A stretch of 64,000 bases of DNA from an uncultured Pontibacter sp. (GCF_947499215.1 NZ_CANMNI010000002.1:1240001-1304000), one strand, 5' to 3'; positions 32,665 through 40,603 are shown, numbered from the stretch's first letter. The notes: generated by a model not told the origin, from the letters alone. Program-made: numbers and translations.

Positions 32665-33618
32665 ATGGAATTGCAAACACTCACTGAACCGACGGCACTG
32701 GAAGCTACGATGAAGCACCTGAGCCGCGCGCCCCTGCCCAAAGTGCTTCAAGTACAGCAGGGAATCATCCGTGCCACGCACGACTTTATGTTCAAAAAAG
32801 GCCTGACGCAGCTAATGCCGCTCATGCTTTCGCCCATCACTGACCCGCTCAACCACGGCGTGGTAGATGCTTCTATTGGGTATGCCGACCAACGTTGGAG
32901 TCTCACCAAGTCGATGATCTTCCATAAGCAGCTGGCTTTGGTGAATCCCGAACTGGAAAGCCTCTACATTGTGTCGCCAAACGTGCGCCTCGAGTTCTCT
33001 GACCGCGCTGCTACAGGCCGACACCTCTTCGAGTTCACGCAGGTGGATTTCGAATTTCGTGGCAAAGACCGCTTTTTTGTGATGGAGTTTATGGAGGAAA
33101 TGGTGAACTACATTTTTGCCCGTCTGAACAAAGAGATTCCGGAGCTTTTGATAGATTTGCGAGGAGAGCTGTTGCCACAATATGAGAAGTGGCCGGTATA
33201 CCGCACCGAAAAGCTGGAAGCCGCTCTGGGTTCAGACTATGAGAAAATACAGTCCGAAGAGGCGACAGAGCCATTTTGGCTGATCAACCACAAGCGTGAG
33301 TTTTACGACAAAGAAGACCCAATCCGCCGGGGCACCTACCTGAACTACGACGTGATCTGGCCAGAGGGCTTCGGGGAAGGCTTGTCAGGTGCTGAGCGCG
33401 AGCATGAGTATCATCAGATTCTGAAGCGTATGGACGAAGTGGGCACAAGTAAAGAGACGTTCAAGCACTATTTGGAAGTTGCCAAAGCGGGGTTGTTGCC
33501 TAAAACTGCCGGTGCCGGTTTTGGTGTAGAGCGTATGACGCGTTTTATTTGCCGACTAAAGGATGTGGACGAAGTAACGGTATTCTCTCGTAAGCCATGC
33601 ACACCCGCTATTTTTTAA
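32665..33618 (+). CDS. Asparagine synthetase of the aaRS-derived type (AS-AR-like)
   Basis: 317-aa class II aminoacyl-tRNA-synthetase catalytic core without the N-terminal OB-fold anticodon domain. Motif 2 is ATGRHLFEFTQVDFEF (about 116-131) and motif 3 is GAGFGVERMTRFICRL (about 284-299), both close to AspRS/AsnRS. Stand-alone cores of this kind are known as archaeal asparagine synthetase (AS-AR, described in Pyrococcus), which makes asparagine from aspartate, ammonia and ATP. It is not the E. coli AsnA family. The divergent AsnC-like regulator supports asparagine synthesis as its job. An alternative is another amidating or aminoacyl-AMP-forming enzyme. Confidence 0.8.
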   Translation: MELQTLTEPTALEATMKHLSRAPLPKVLQVQQGIIRATHDFMFKKGLTQLMPLMLSPITDPLNHGVVDASIGYADQRWSLTKSMIFHKQLALVNPELESLYIVSPNVRLEFSDRAATGRHLFEFTQVDFEFRGKDRFFVMEFMEEMVNYIFARLNKEIPELLIDLRGELLPQYEKWPVYRTEKLEAALGSDYEKIQSEEATEPFWLINHKREFYDKEDPIRRGTYLNYDVIWPEGFGEGLSGAEREHEYHQILKRMDEVGTSKETFKHYLEVAKAGLLPKTAGAGFGVERMTRFICRLKDVDEVTVFSRKPCTPAIF

Positions 33619-33651
33619 AGGTATAAGGTATGGATGACGGTAATAATAGTA

Positions 33652-33744
33652 GCTTGGGGGACCAAGCACGCAATAGAACATAAAAGGCCTGCAAATGAGT
33701 TTGCAGGCCTTTTATGTTCTATTGCGCGAGCGTCCACACTCGCG
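33652..33744. repeat. Cluster of three palindromes including a 27-bp hairpin
   Basis: GCTTGG-GGGA-CCAAGC (33652-33667); a perfect 27-bp hairpin with a TGAG loop (33669-33695 with 33700-33726), whose core AAAAGGCCTGCAAA pairs with TTTGCAGGCCTTTT; and CGCGAG/CTCGCG (33725-33730 with 33739-33744). The core can terminate both the asparagine synthetase gene and lutB, which converge here. The extra 13 bp of perfect stem exceed what a terminator needs. Confidence 0.75.
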
Positions 33745-33755
33745 TTATACATTGC

Positions 33756-35132
33756 CTACTTCCCTTCCCGCTCCTTCCAGAGCTGGTTAAACGACTTCGG
33801 CGCTACTTGCAGCGGCTCTCTCCGCTTACTCCATGTATCTTTCAAGACTTGTTTTAGCACAAAGTTCTTCACACCGGCCGGTGCCATATTCAGCAGCTTG
33901 CGACTCTTCATGGCCTTTAGCCACAGCTTAAAAGTGGTGCGCTCGCTCTTCTCCGTGAAGCCTTGCTCCACACTCTGGCGGCGGTTGAGCAGCAGCAGGT
34001 TGTGAATATTGATTTTGACAGGGCAAACTGACGTGCAGGCGCCGCAAAGCGAACTGGCAAAGCTCAGGTGCTTGTTCTCAGCCATGCCGTTGTAGTGCGG
34101 CGTAATCACAGAGCCAATCGGCCCACTGTAAGTGCTTTCGTAGGTATGGCCGCCGATATTCTTATACACCGGGCACACATTGAGGCAGGCGCCACAGCGG
34201 ATACAGTTGAGCGCTTCCCGCTTCTCAGGCAGTGCCAGCAGCTCCGTACGGCCGTTATCAAGCAGCACCACATACATCTCCTCAGGACCGTCCTTTTCGT
34301 TTGGCTGGCGTGGGCCTGTGAAGATTGTGTTGTAAATAGTTACTTGTTGACCGGTACCGCTGGTGCTGAGAAGTGGCCAAAACAGGTCGAGGTCCATGAC
34401 CGATGGCAGGATCTTCTCTATACCTACAATGGCAATATGCGTTTTCGGGAAAGCGGTGGATAAACGGCCATTGCCTTCATTTTCAGTAACGGCCACACCC
34501 CCGATATCGGCTAGCAGGAAGTTGCCGCCCGTTATACCTACTTCGGCCTCAGTATACTTGGTGCGAAGCAAACGGCGGGCAGTAGCTACCAACTCTTCTG
34601 CGCTATCAGTTGGAGCAATTTTGAGTTTCTTTACAAAAAGGTCGGCAATGTCCTTTTTAGACATGTGCATGGCCGGCGTTACGATATGGTAGGGCCGTTG
34701 CTCGGCCAGCTGCACAATGTACTCACCCAAGTCTGTCTCCACCGTCTCGATTCCGTTCTTTTCCAGAAAGTTGTTCAGGTGAATCTCCTCCGTCGTCATC
34801 GATTTCGACTTTACCACCGAGCGAGCACGCTTGCGCTTCATGATTTGTCCGATCTCCTTCAAAGCCTCTTCGGCATTGCGAGCCCAGATCACTTTGCCGC
34901 CACGGGCCGTAAAGTTAGACTCAAACTCCATCAGGTACTTGTCTAAGTTATTGATGGCGTTCGTTTTTATAAAAGAAGCCCTTTCGCGGGCGAGCTCGTG
35001 ATCGCTGTATTGGGTAAGGCCACGCTGTACAGCGGCGTTATACTTGCCGATGTTGAACTTAATGGTCGAGCGGTGGCCCAAGTCAAATGATTTCGTTTCC
35101 GCGTCCTGCAGAAACTGTTTTAGTCTACTCAT
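33756..35132 (-). CDS. lutB: Lactate utilization iron-sulfur protein LutB
   Basis: 458-aa subunit of the LutABC L-lactate dehydrogenase complex (lactate to pyruvate, cytoplasmic face). Two 4Fe-4S ferredoxin motifs are visible: CIRCGACLNVCP (about 307-318) and CGACTSVCP (about 360), following an N-terminal LUD-type domain with KSKSMTTEEIHLNNFLEKNGIETVETDLGEYI. The family's usual partners lutA and lutC are not adjacent; they must be elsewhere if the complex is made. Preceded by the terminator of the M28 gene. Confidence 0.93.
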   Translation of the reverse strand: MSRLKQFLQDAETKSFDLGHRSTIKFNIGKYNAAVQRGLTQYSDHELARERASFIKTNAINNLDKYLMEFESNFTARGGKVIWARNAEEALKEIGQIMKRKRARSVVKSKSMTTEEIHLNNFLEKNGIETVETDLGEYIVQLAEQRPYHIVTPAMHMSKKDIADLFVKKLKIAPTDSAEELVATARRLLRTKYTEAEVGITGGNFLLADIGGVAVTENEGNGRLSTAFPKTHIAIVGIEKILPSVMDLDLFWPLLSTSGTGQQVTIYNTIFTGPRQPNEKDGPEEMYVVLLDNGRTELLALPEKREALNCIRCGACLNVCPVYKNIGGHTYESTYSGPIGSVITPHYNGMAENKHLSFASSLCGACTSVCPVKINIHNLLLLNRRQSVEQGFTEKSERTTFKLWLKAMKSRKLLNMAPAGVKNFVLKQVLKDTWSKRREPLQVAPKSFNQLWKEREGK

Positions 35133-35191
35133 ATAAATAAACCCTGCGGTTTTCCTGAAACGGCTAGTAATCAGGAAGTGCTATTAAAAGA

Positions 35192-35218
35192 AAAACACCC
35201 TTAAAGTTAGGGTGTTTT
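35192..35218 (-). terminator. Intrinsic terminator after the M28 peptidase gene
   Basis: 10-bp perfect stem AAAACACCCT/AGGGTGTTTT (35192-35201 with 35209-35218), T-rich on the minus strand, 64 bp past the M28 stop. Confidence 0.8.
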
Positions 35219-35281
35219 CCTCAAAGCTAACAAATGCAGCTCGTTTTTATGATAAACGGCCGCTTGTGCTGTTTTAGTATC

Positions 35282-36937
35282 TTACTTTTTGTTGCTGTCC
35301 ACTACAATGCGGTTATCGCGGTTGGCCAGTTCCCATGTCACGTGGAACGCAAGACGAGCGGCTTTCTCAGCTTTCTCGAAAAGAATCTTGTCCACTGTGT
35401 CGCTTGCCTTGTGGTAGTCGGCGTGAACCCCGTTGAAGTAGAACACGATCGGAATACCGTGCTTCGCGAAGTTGTAATGGTCAGAGCGATAGTAGAAGCG
35501 GTTCGGGTCGTTCTCGTCGTTGAACTTGTAGTCCAAGCGCAGACCTACATGTTTCTCGTTCACCTCTTCGTTGATTTGGTGCAGCTCCGAAGAAAGCTTG
35601 TCAGCACCGATCACATAGATGTAGTTCTGGTCGTTGGTCTTCTCAGCGTCGAAGTCCATACGGCCAATCATGTCGATGTTTACGTTCGCTACGGTGTTCG
35701 CCAGCGGGAAGATCGGGTTGTTAGCATAGTACTCAGAACCTAACAGCCCCTTTTCTTCAGCCGTTACGAGCATGAACAGAATGCTGCGGCGCGGACCCAT
35801 GCCGTCTTTCTTAGCCTGTGCAAAAGCCTCAGCCAGTTCTACAACAGCCACTGTACCTGAGCCGTCGTCATTGGCGCCGTTGAAGATTTCGCCGTCCTCT
35901 ATACCTACGTGGTCGTAGTGTGCGGTTACCACGATCACTTCATCTTTCTTGTCAGTGCCTTCGATGTAGCCCAGTACGTTGTCAGATGGAAGTGCTTCGC
36001 TCTTGCGTTCAGTCTTTACTTTCACGTCTTTCACGGCAGTGAAAGTGCCCGGTGTTGGCTTGCCCGCTTTCGCTACGGCGTTGGCGTGAGCCAGCATTTT
36101 CTCAGGAGTAGTACCCAGCAAAGCGGCACCTACCTGTGGCGATACCATCATGGCTGCCGTAGCTCCGCCCTGTGCACCGTTGCCTTTCAGGCCGATTGAC
36201 GGACGCGTCAGGAAATTGCGGTAGCGCTGTGTCATGGTGGCAAACTCACCGGCGTTGGTGCCTGTTACCACAAGCACGCTCTTGGCACCGCGCTTGGTGG
36301 CAGCATTGCGCTTGGTGCGGAAGTCGTTGCCCCAGTCAGATGCCTTTTCAGTGCCGCTTACCAGAAACTTACCGTCGGCGCCTTTTGGCTCACCGCCCAG
36401 CACCACGACCATTTTGCCGGTCACGTCGATGTTGGCATAGTCAGAGTAGTTGTCAGCGTCAATGCCGTAACCCGCAAATACCACTTCGGCGGTTTGCTCG
36501 GTCTGGTACGGTGAGGCACCTAGCACGAAGAAGTCCTGCCCCATCATGAACTTTTGCTTGCCGACCATGATGTATCCGTCACCCCACTGGCTACGCTCCA
36601 GCGCTACAGGCTGGTAATATGGGTTGGCGTTGTTCTTTACAGGACCTACAAGTCCATCTTCTTTAAACTCGCTGGAAATATAATCAGCGGCCATTTGCAG
36701 ACCTTTAGAGCCTGTGTCACGACCTTCGTACTCGTCCGAGGCGAGTATGTGCAGGTGCTTGGACAGGTCGGCGGCCGTGATAGTGGCCGCATACTTAGGG
36801 GCAGCTTCGCGGAGTCGGTCAGCGTCTGCAACCGGGGCTTCAGCAGTTGTGCTGGTGCTTGTCGTAGTGGGCGTGGTGGCGCAACCTGTGGTCAGGAAAG
36901 CCGCCAGCGCATACACATAAAACTTGTTATACTTCAT
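35282..36937 (-). CDS. M28-family metallopeptidase lipoprotein with PA-type insert
   Basis: 551 aa, lipoprotein signal ending in Cys19 (LAAFLTTGC), Thr/Ser-rich linker, then a peptidase with co-catalytic zinc ligands: AHYDHVG (His), NGANDDGSG (Asp), TAEEKGLLGSEYY (Glu), NIDMIGR (Asp) and HADYHKASDT (His). A protease-associated-like domain is inserted at about 140-290. Family enzymes are aminopeptidases or carboxypeptidases; this one probably degrades peptides at the cell surface or in the periplasm. Located 33 bp downstream of ispF, so probably cotranscribed. Confidence 0.93.
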   Translation of the reverse strand: MKYNKFYVYALAAFLTTGCATTPTTTSTSTTAEAPVADADRLREAAPKYAATITAADLSKHLHILASDEYEGRDTGSKGLQMAADYISSEFKEDGLVGPVKNNANPYYQPVALERSQWGDGYIMVGKQKFMMGQDFFVLGASPYQTEQTAEVVFAGYGIDADNYSDYANIDVTGKMVVVLGGEPKGADGKFLVSGTEKASDWGNDFRTKRNAATKRGAKSVLVVTGTNAGEFATMTQRYRNFLTRPSIGLKGNGAQGGATAAMMVSPQVGAALLGTTPEKMLAHANAVAKAGKPTPGTFTAVKDVKVKTERKSEALPSDNVLGYIEGTDKKDEVIVVTAHYDHVGIEDGEIFNGANDDGSGTVAVVELAEAFAQAKKDGMGPRRSILFMLVTAEEKGLLGSEYYANNPIFPLANTVANVNIDMIGRMDFDAEKTNDQNYIYVIGADKLSSELHQINEEVNEKHVGLRLDYKFNDENDPNRFYYRSDHYNFAKHGIPIVFYFNGVHADYHKASDTVDKILFEKAEKAARLAFHVTWELANRDNRIVVDSNKK

Positions 36938-36970
36938 GTCTGCGTAAGGTGAAGGTAAGGTTAGTGATTG

Positions 36971-37456
36971 TTATTGTTTATATATCAGGACAGTTGCAAA
37001 AGCGGCTACGCCTTCTTTCTTGCCTACAAAACCAAGGTGTTCCGTGGTGGTGGCTTTGATAGAGAGGTCATGCTCTGGTATACCCATTACTTTGGCCAGA
37101 CAGGCCTTCATGTCAGGTATATGCGGATTCACTTTCGGATCTTGGAGGCAGATGGTCGAGTCGATGTTGCCGATCTCGTAGCCTTCCAGCGAAAGCATGT
37201 GCACTACTTCTTTTAAAAGAATCTTGCTGTCGATGCCTTTATACTGCGGGTCTTTGTCGGAAAAGTGGAAGCCGATATCGCGCATGTTGGCGGCACCCAG
37301 CAAGGCGTCGCAGATGACGTGGATCAGCACGTCGGCGTCGGAGTGGCCCAACGCGCCGTGGGTATGCGGAATCTTAATACCGCCGAGCCAGAAGTCAAGC
37401 CCTTCCTGCAGCTGGTGCACGTCGTAGCCGAAGCCGGTTCTTATTTTAAATTTCAT
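36971..37456 (-). CDS. ispF: 2-C-methyl-D-erythritol 2,4-cyclodiphosphate synthase
   Basis: 161-aa MEP-pathway enzyme, homotrimer in the cytoplasm, making the cyclodiphosphate intermediate of isoprenoid synthesis. Signatures: GYDVHQL (Asp12, His14 zinc ligands), LGHSDADVLIHVICDALLGAANMRDIGFHFSD and the C-terminal SIKATTTEHLGFVGKKEGVAAFA. Length typical. Promoter not clear. Followed by the M28 gene after 33 bp. Confidence 0.97.
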   Translation of the reverse strand: MKFKIRTGFGYDVHQLQEGLDFWLGGIKIPHTHGALGHSDADVLIHVICDALLGAANMRDIGFHFSDKDPQYKGIDSKILLKEVVHMLSLEGYEIGNIDSTICLQDPKVNPHIPDMKACLAKVMGIPEHDLSIKATTTEHLGFVGKKEGVAAFATVLIYKQ

Positions 37457-37601
37457 AGTCTGATAGAACAGATGTAAGGTATAGTCATCGCCTTATACGG
37501 CGGTGCAAAAAGTAAATATAGTCGCTTTTGCCCTTTTCTTGCTAGTAGCGGGTGCATTTTTCAAAGGGATAGACTCAAAACAGGTACAAAGGTTTAAAAA
37601 G

Positions 37602-37637
37602 CAAAAGCCAGCCACCGGTTAGGGCAGCTGGCTTTTG
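37602..37637 (-). terminator. Intrinsic terminator after the old yellow enzyme gene
   Basis: 11-bp perfect stem CAAAAGCCAGC/GCTGGCTTTTG (37602-37612 with 37627-37637), with a T run on the minus strand. Confidence 0.85.
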
Positions 37638-37667
37638 AAAGAGTATATATGAAAAAGCGCCTTTCGT

Positions 37668-38768
37668 TTAGGCTTTTACTTCCTCTAGTGTCGGATAATC
37701 GATGTAGCCTTCGGCACCCGGAGTATAAAATGTGTTTTTGTCAGGAGTCTGCAGCTCCTCGTTTTGGCGGAAGCGCTCCGGCAGGTCCGGGTTGGCGATG
37801 AACGGTACACCAAATGCCACCATGTCAGCCTCGCCCGCCTCGATCACGGCATTGCCTTTCTCCTGCGTAAAGCCCGCATTGATGATCAGGTTGCCTTTGT
37901 AGATCGGACGGTAGCGCTTGGCAATGTTTTGCTCAGCATGCGGCACATTGCTCACATCATTAAACGGCTCTGACAGGTGCAAGTATGACAGCTTGTAGTT
38001 GTTCAGCTTTTCGATGATGTAGTCAAAGGTAGGGATGGTTTCCTCGTCGAGCGTCATCCCGAAAATGCCGTGCAGACTCGGGTTCAAACGCACACCTACG
38101 CGCTCTACTGGCATTACCTCCTGAATCGCCTCGATCACCTCAAACAAAATGCGAGCTCTGTTTTCTTTGGAACCACCGTACTCATCGGTGCGGGTGTTGG
38201 AAGTGCCATTGAAGAACTGGTGCAACAGGTAGCCGTTAGACGAGTGAATCTCTACCCCATCGAAACCAGCGTCCTTAGCGTTCTTGGCAGCAGCTTTGTA
38301 TTCCTGCACGATTTGCTTGATCTCAGATATAGTGAGCGCACGCGGGGTTACCGTTTCTTTGAATCCCTGTGGGGTATAAGCCTGCGCATTCGGGTTAATG
38401 GCCGACGGCGCCACAGGCAGCTCGCCGTTGTGGAAATCGGGGTGCGACATACGGCCCACGTGCCACAGCTGTGCGAAAATCTTTCCGCCCTCGGCATGTA
38501 CTGCGTCAGTTACTTTCTTCCAGCCGGCCACTTGCTCCTGGCTATACATACCGGGCGTGTTGATATAGCCCACGGCCTGCTCTGAAATCTGGGTGCCCTC
38601 CGAAATAATCAGGCCCGCACTCGCGCGCTGGGTATAATAAGTTACCATGAGGTCGTTTGGCACATTGTCTTCGTTAGCGGCACGGCTGCGCGTCATCGGC
38701 GCCATGATCACACGGTTCTTCAGTTCTAAATCGTTAAGTTTTATTGGTCTTAAAAGTGGTTGTGACAT
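37668..38768 (-). CDS. nemA: Old yellow enzyme / N-ethylmaleimide reductase-like alkene reductase
   Basis: 366-aa FMN enzyme (TIM barrel) that reduces activated alkenes, quinones or nitro compounds with NAD(P)H. Recognised from SQPLLRPIKLNDLELKNRVIMAPMTRSRA, QLWHVGRMSHP, DGVEIHSSNGYLLHQFFNGTSNTRTDEYGG (substrate His/Asn type) and the GVRLNPSLHG strand. The frame is open up to 38951, but that extension reads through a dispersed palindromic repeat, so the ATG at 38768 is used. It follows the aldo/keto reductase gene by 214 bp on the same strand; both are probably detoxification enzymes under the nearby MarR regulator. Confidence 0.93.
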   Translation of the reverse strand: MSQPLLRPIKLNDLELKNRVIMAPMTRSRAANEDNVPNDLMVTYYTQRASAGLIISEGTQISEQAVGYINTPGMYSQEQVAGWKKVTDAVHAEGGKIFAQLWHVGRMSHPDFHNGELPVAPSAINPNAQAYTPQGFKETVTPRALTISEIKQIVQEYKAAAKNAKDAGFDGVEIHSSNGYLLHQFFNGTSNTRTDEYGGSKENRARILFEVIEAIQEVMPVERVGVRLNPSLHGIFGMTLDEETIPTFDYIIEKLNNYKLSYLHLSEPFNDVSNVPHAEQNIAKRYRPIYKGNLIINAGFTQEKGNAVIEAGEADMVAFGVPFIANPDLPERFRQNEELQTPDKNTFYTPGAEGYIDYPTLEEVKA

Positions 38769-38867
38769 TTTATTGATTGTTAATTTGCTGATTGTTGAAT
38801 TGCTGGGAGGATAACCCGCCTCGCCATTTTTGATGGTTTTCCTAGAAGGAAGTTTTGTGCACGATTC

Positions 38868-38887
38868 GGACAGGTCGCGACCTGTCC
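38868..38887. repeat. 20-bp perfect palindrome, copy 1
   Basis: GGACAGGTCGCGACCTGTCC. Together with its flanks (TGTGCACGATTC before, CTAC after) it is identical to copy 3 over more than 30 bases. It sits in the spacer between the aldo/keto reductase and the old yellow enzyme genes. Confidence 0.9.
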
Positions 38888-38982
38888 CTACGGGTTGTGA
38901 CGTGCTAGGACTCTTGTGCCCTCGTCCCGAACGCATTCGGAATGTGAGCATCTATTAGTCATTACTCATTATAATTTACTCG

Positions 38983-39807
38983 CTAAACCCTGTCCCAGTC
39001 CGGAGAGAAAGGTGGATTGACTACTCTTAGGTTATCCTTTTTAAGTTGGTCGATTTGGGCGACGTCTTCAGCGGATAGCTCAAAGTCGAAAATGTCGATG
39101 TTGTCTTTCAAGCGCTCTATTTTGGAGGTTCTAGGTATAGCCATCACGCCGTCTTGCTGTACCAGCCAGCGCAGCGATACTTGCACCTCGTTCTTCCCAT
39201 ACTTCTCGCCTATACCTTTCAGGACAGGGTTGCCGAGCACTTTGCCCTGCGCGATAGGGCTGTAGGCGGTCAGCGAAATACCATGCTTACGCAGATAGGT
39301 ATAGAGCTTGGTCTGGTTGATGAGCGGATGATACTCCACTTGATTGGTAATAATGTCGGCACCCGTGGCTAGCACCTCATCGAGTAGGGCAGTGGGGTGA
39401 TTGCTTACGCCGATGTACTTGGTGTAGCCTTTCTGCTGGGCTTCCATGAGTTGATCCATATACTCGGTCACGGGCACGTTGCGGTTTGGCCAGTGGATTA
39501 GCAAGAGGTCTACATGGTCAGTCTTGAGTTTGCGTAAACTTTCCTCTACTGATGGCAGGAACTCCTTTTTATACAGACTCTCGCGGAAAACCTTTGTGGT
39601 CAGGAAAATCTCGTCGCGATCTATACCCGCATCCTTAATGGCCGAGCCAACACCCGCTTCGTTCTGGTAGATCTGTGCCGTGTCGATGTGGCGATAGCCT
39701 TCTGAGATGGCAGCAGCTGTAATTTCGCGAGCCAGATCGTCAGGTAACTGGAACGTACCCAAGCCTAGCGCTGGTATAGTGGCGTCTTTTATAGTGATGT
39801 TCTTCAT
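38983..39807 (-). CDS. Aldo/keto reductase
   Basis: 274-aa NADPH-dependent TIM-barrel reductase. The catalytic tetrad is visible: Asp42 and Tyr47 in HIDTAQIYQNE, Lys72 in FLTTKVF and His105 in LLIHWPN. LGLGTFQLPD at the start is the typical family entry. Reduces aldehydes such as methylglyoxal or other carbonyls. Its upstream region carries a TTGTATATACAA palindrome shared with the marR promoter, so MarR control is likely. ATG at 39807. Confidence 0.94.
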   Translation of the reverse strand: MKNITIKDATIPALGLGTFQLPDDLAREITAAAISEGYRHIDTAQIYQNEAGVGSAIKDAGIDRDEIFLTTKVFRESLYKKEFLPSVEESLRKLKTDHVDLLLIHWPNRNVPVTEYMDQLMEAQQKGYTKYIGVSNHPTALLDEVLATGADIITNQVEYHPLINQTKLYTYLRKHGISLTAYSPIAQGKVLGNPVLKGIGEKYGKNEVQVSLRWLVQQDGVMAIPRTSKIERLKDNIDIFDFELSAEDVAQIDQLKKDNLRVVNPPFSPDWDRV

Positions 39808-39833
39808 GCTTGTGTTTTCGGTTTGTACATTAC

Positions 39834-39845
39834 TTGTATATACAA
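39834..39845 (-). promoter_or_regulatory. MarR operator-like palindrome upstream of the aldo/keto reductase
   Basis: TTGTATATACAA, identical over 16 bases (TTGTATATACAAATAT) with the site in the marR promoter. It lies 26 bp before the aldo/keto reductase ATG. A TTTG on the minus strand overlaps it and could be the -33 element, but the -7 position does not match well. Confidence 0.65.
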
Positions 39846-39866
39846 ATATCGATATAAAAAAATAGC

Positions 39867-40316
39867 TCAGCCTCTGAGCTTGTCGAGCAACTTGCTCACT
39901 AAAACGGCTTCTTCCTGTGTCAGGTTATGGAAGCGCTGAAAGAAGCTAGGCATTTGCTCATCAATCTGTTCGAGTAGCGCAGTACCTTTCTGTGTCAATC
40001 GGACCTCAATCATGCGACGGTTGGACTGGCAAATATCGCGGGTCACGTAGCCTTTCTCGATCAGCTTGTCTACCAAACGGGTTACGTTGGAGTTACGGTC
40101 GACCATGCGCTCCTGTAACTCTCCGAAGCAAACCGGCTTAGGGTCTTGGCCGCGCACAATGCTCAGCACATTGTGCTGCTGCAGTGTGAGCCCAAACTGC
40201 TTAAAGAAAGGTATAAACTGCTGATTCAGCCAATTGTTCGTGAACAACAGATTGACAACCATCCGGCGGTGGTCGTCCTTAAAGTCTTTCTGCTGTATTT
40301 CGTCTTCTATGCGCAT
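39867..40316 (-). CDS. MarR-family transcriptional regulator
   Basis: 149 aa winged-helix dimeric regulator. Recognition region: CFGELQERMVDRNSNVTRLVDKLIEKGYVTRDICQSNRRMIEVRLTQKG, with the wing in RRMIEVRLT. Two cysteines (in PVCFGE and DICQSN) could sense oxidants or electrophiles, but this is inference. The gene lies directly upstream of the aldo/keto reductase (59 bp) on the same strand and both have the same palindrome in front, so it probably represses itself and that enzyme. Confidence 0.92.
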   Translation of the reverse strand: MRIEDEIQQKDFKDDHRRMVVNLLFTNNWLNQQFIPFFKQFGLTLQQHNVLSIVRGQDPKPVCFGELQERMVDRNSNVTRLVDKLIEKGYVTRDICQSNRRMIEVRLTQKGTALLEQIDEQMPSFFQRFHNLTQEEAVLVSKLLDKLRG

Positions 40317-40332
40317 AGGCTGAATGTAAGTG

Positions 40333-40363
40333 CAAAGGTATAGCTGTTGTTTGTATATACAAA
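40333..40363 (-). promoter_or_regulatory. marR promoter overlapping its operator
   Basis: On the minus strand: -33 TTTG (40363-40360), a 19-base spacer, and -7 TACCTTTG (40340-40333), the best promoter match in the window. The perfect palindrome TTTGTATATACAAA (40350-40363) covers the -33 element, the expected place for an autorepressor site. Confidence 0.7.
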
Positions 40364-40471
40364 TATTGCAGCATAAAAGTTGCGTGTAGCTCTGTCCGGA
40401 TCAGGATTCTTAAGATTTAAGAGGGGCCCTACCCCCACGGATTTACAGGATTGGGTAATCTCATTTGGTAG

Positions 40472-40491
40472 GGACAGGTCGCGACCTGTCC
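40472..40491. repeat. 20-bp perfect palindrome, copy 2 (inverted flanks)
   Basis: Same 20-bp palindrome as at 38868. Its left flank GTAGG is the reverse complement of the CCTAC flank of copies 1 and 3, so the whole element is in the opposite orientation. Confidence 0.9.
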
Positions 40492-40583
40492 GCTGTATGG
40501 CTTGTCTACGCAGAAGGAAAACATAAGCCTTGCAAGATGCCCTACCTAAAAATTGCCAATAAAAGGTTGCCTGTGCACGATTC

Positions 40584-40603
40584 GGACAGGTCGCGACCTG
40601 TCC
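40584..40603. repeat. 20-bp perfect palindrome, copy 3
   Basis: Same palindrome with the same left flank (TGTGCACGATTC) and right flank (CTAC) as copy 1 at 38868. Confidence 0.9.

Noticed and set aside
32665-33618. Classical AsnA (ammonia-dependent asparagine synthetase)
   Set aside because: The sequence does not match E. coli AsnA blocks; it matches AspRS/AsnRS motifs 2 and 3 instead.
38769-38951. N-terminal extension of the old yellow enzyme
   Set aside because: Encoded by the dispersed repeat; the family N-terminus begins at the ATG at 38768.
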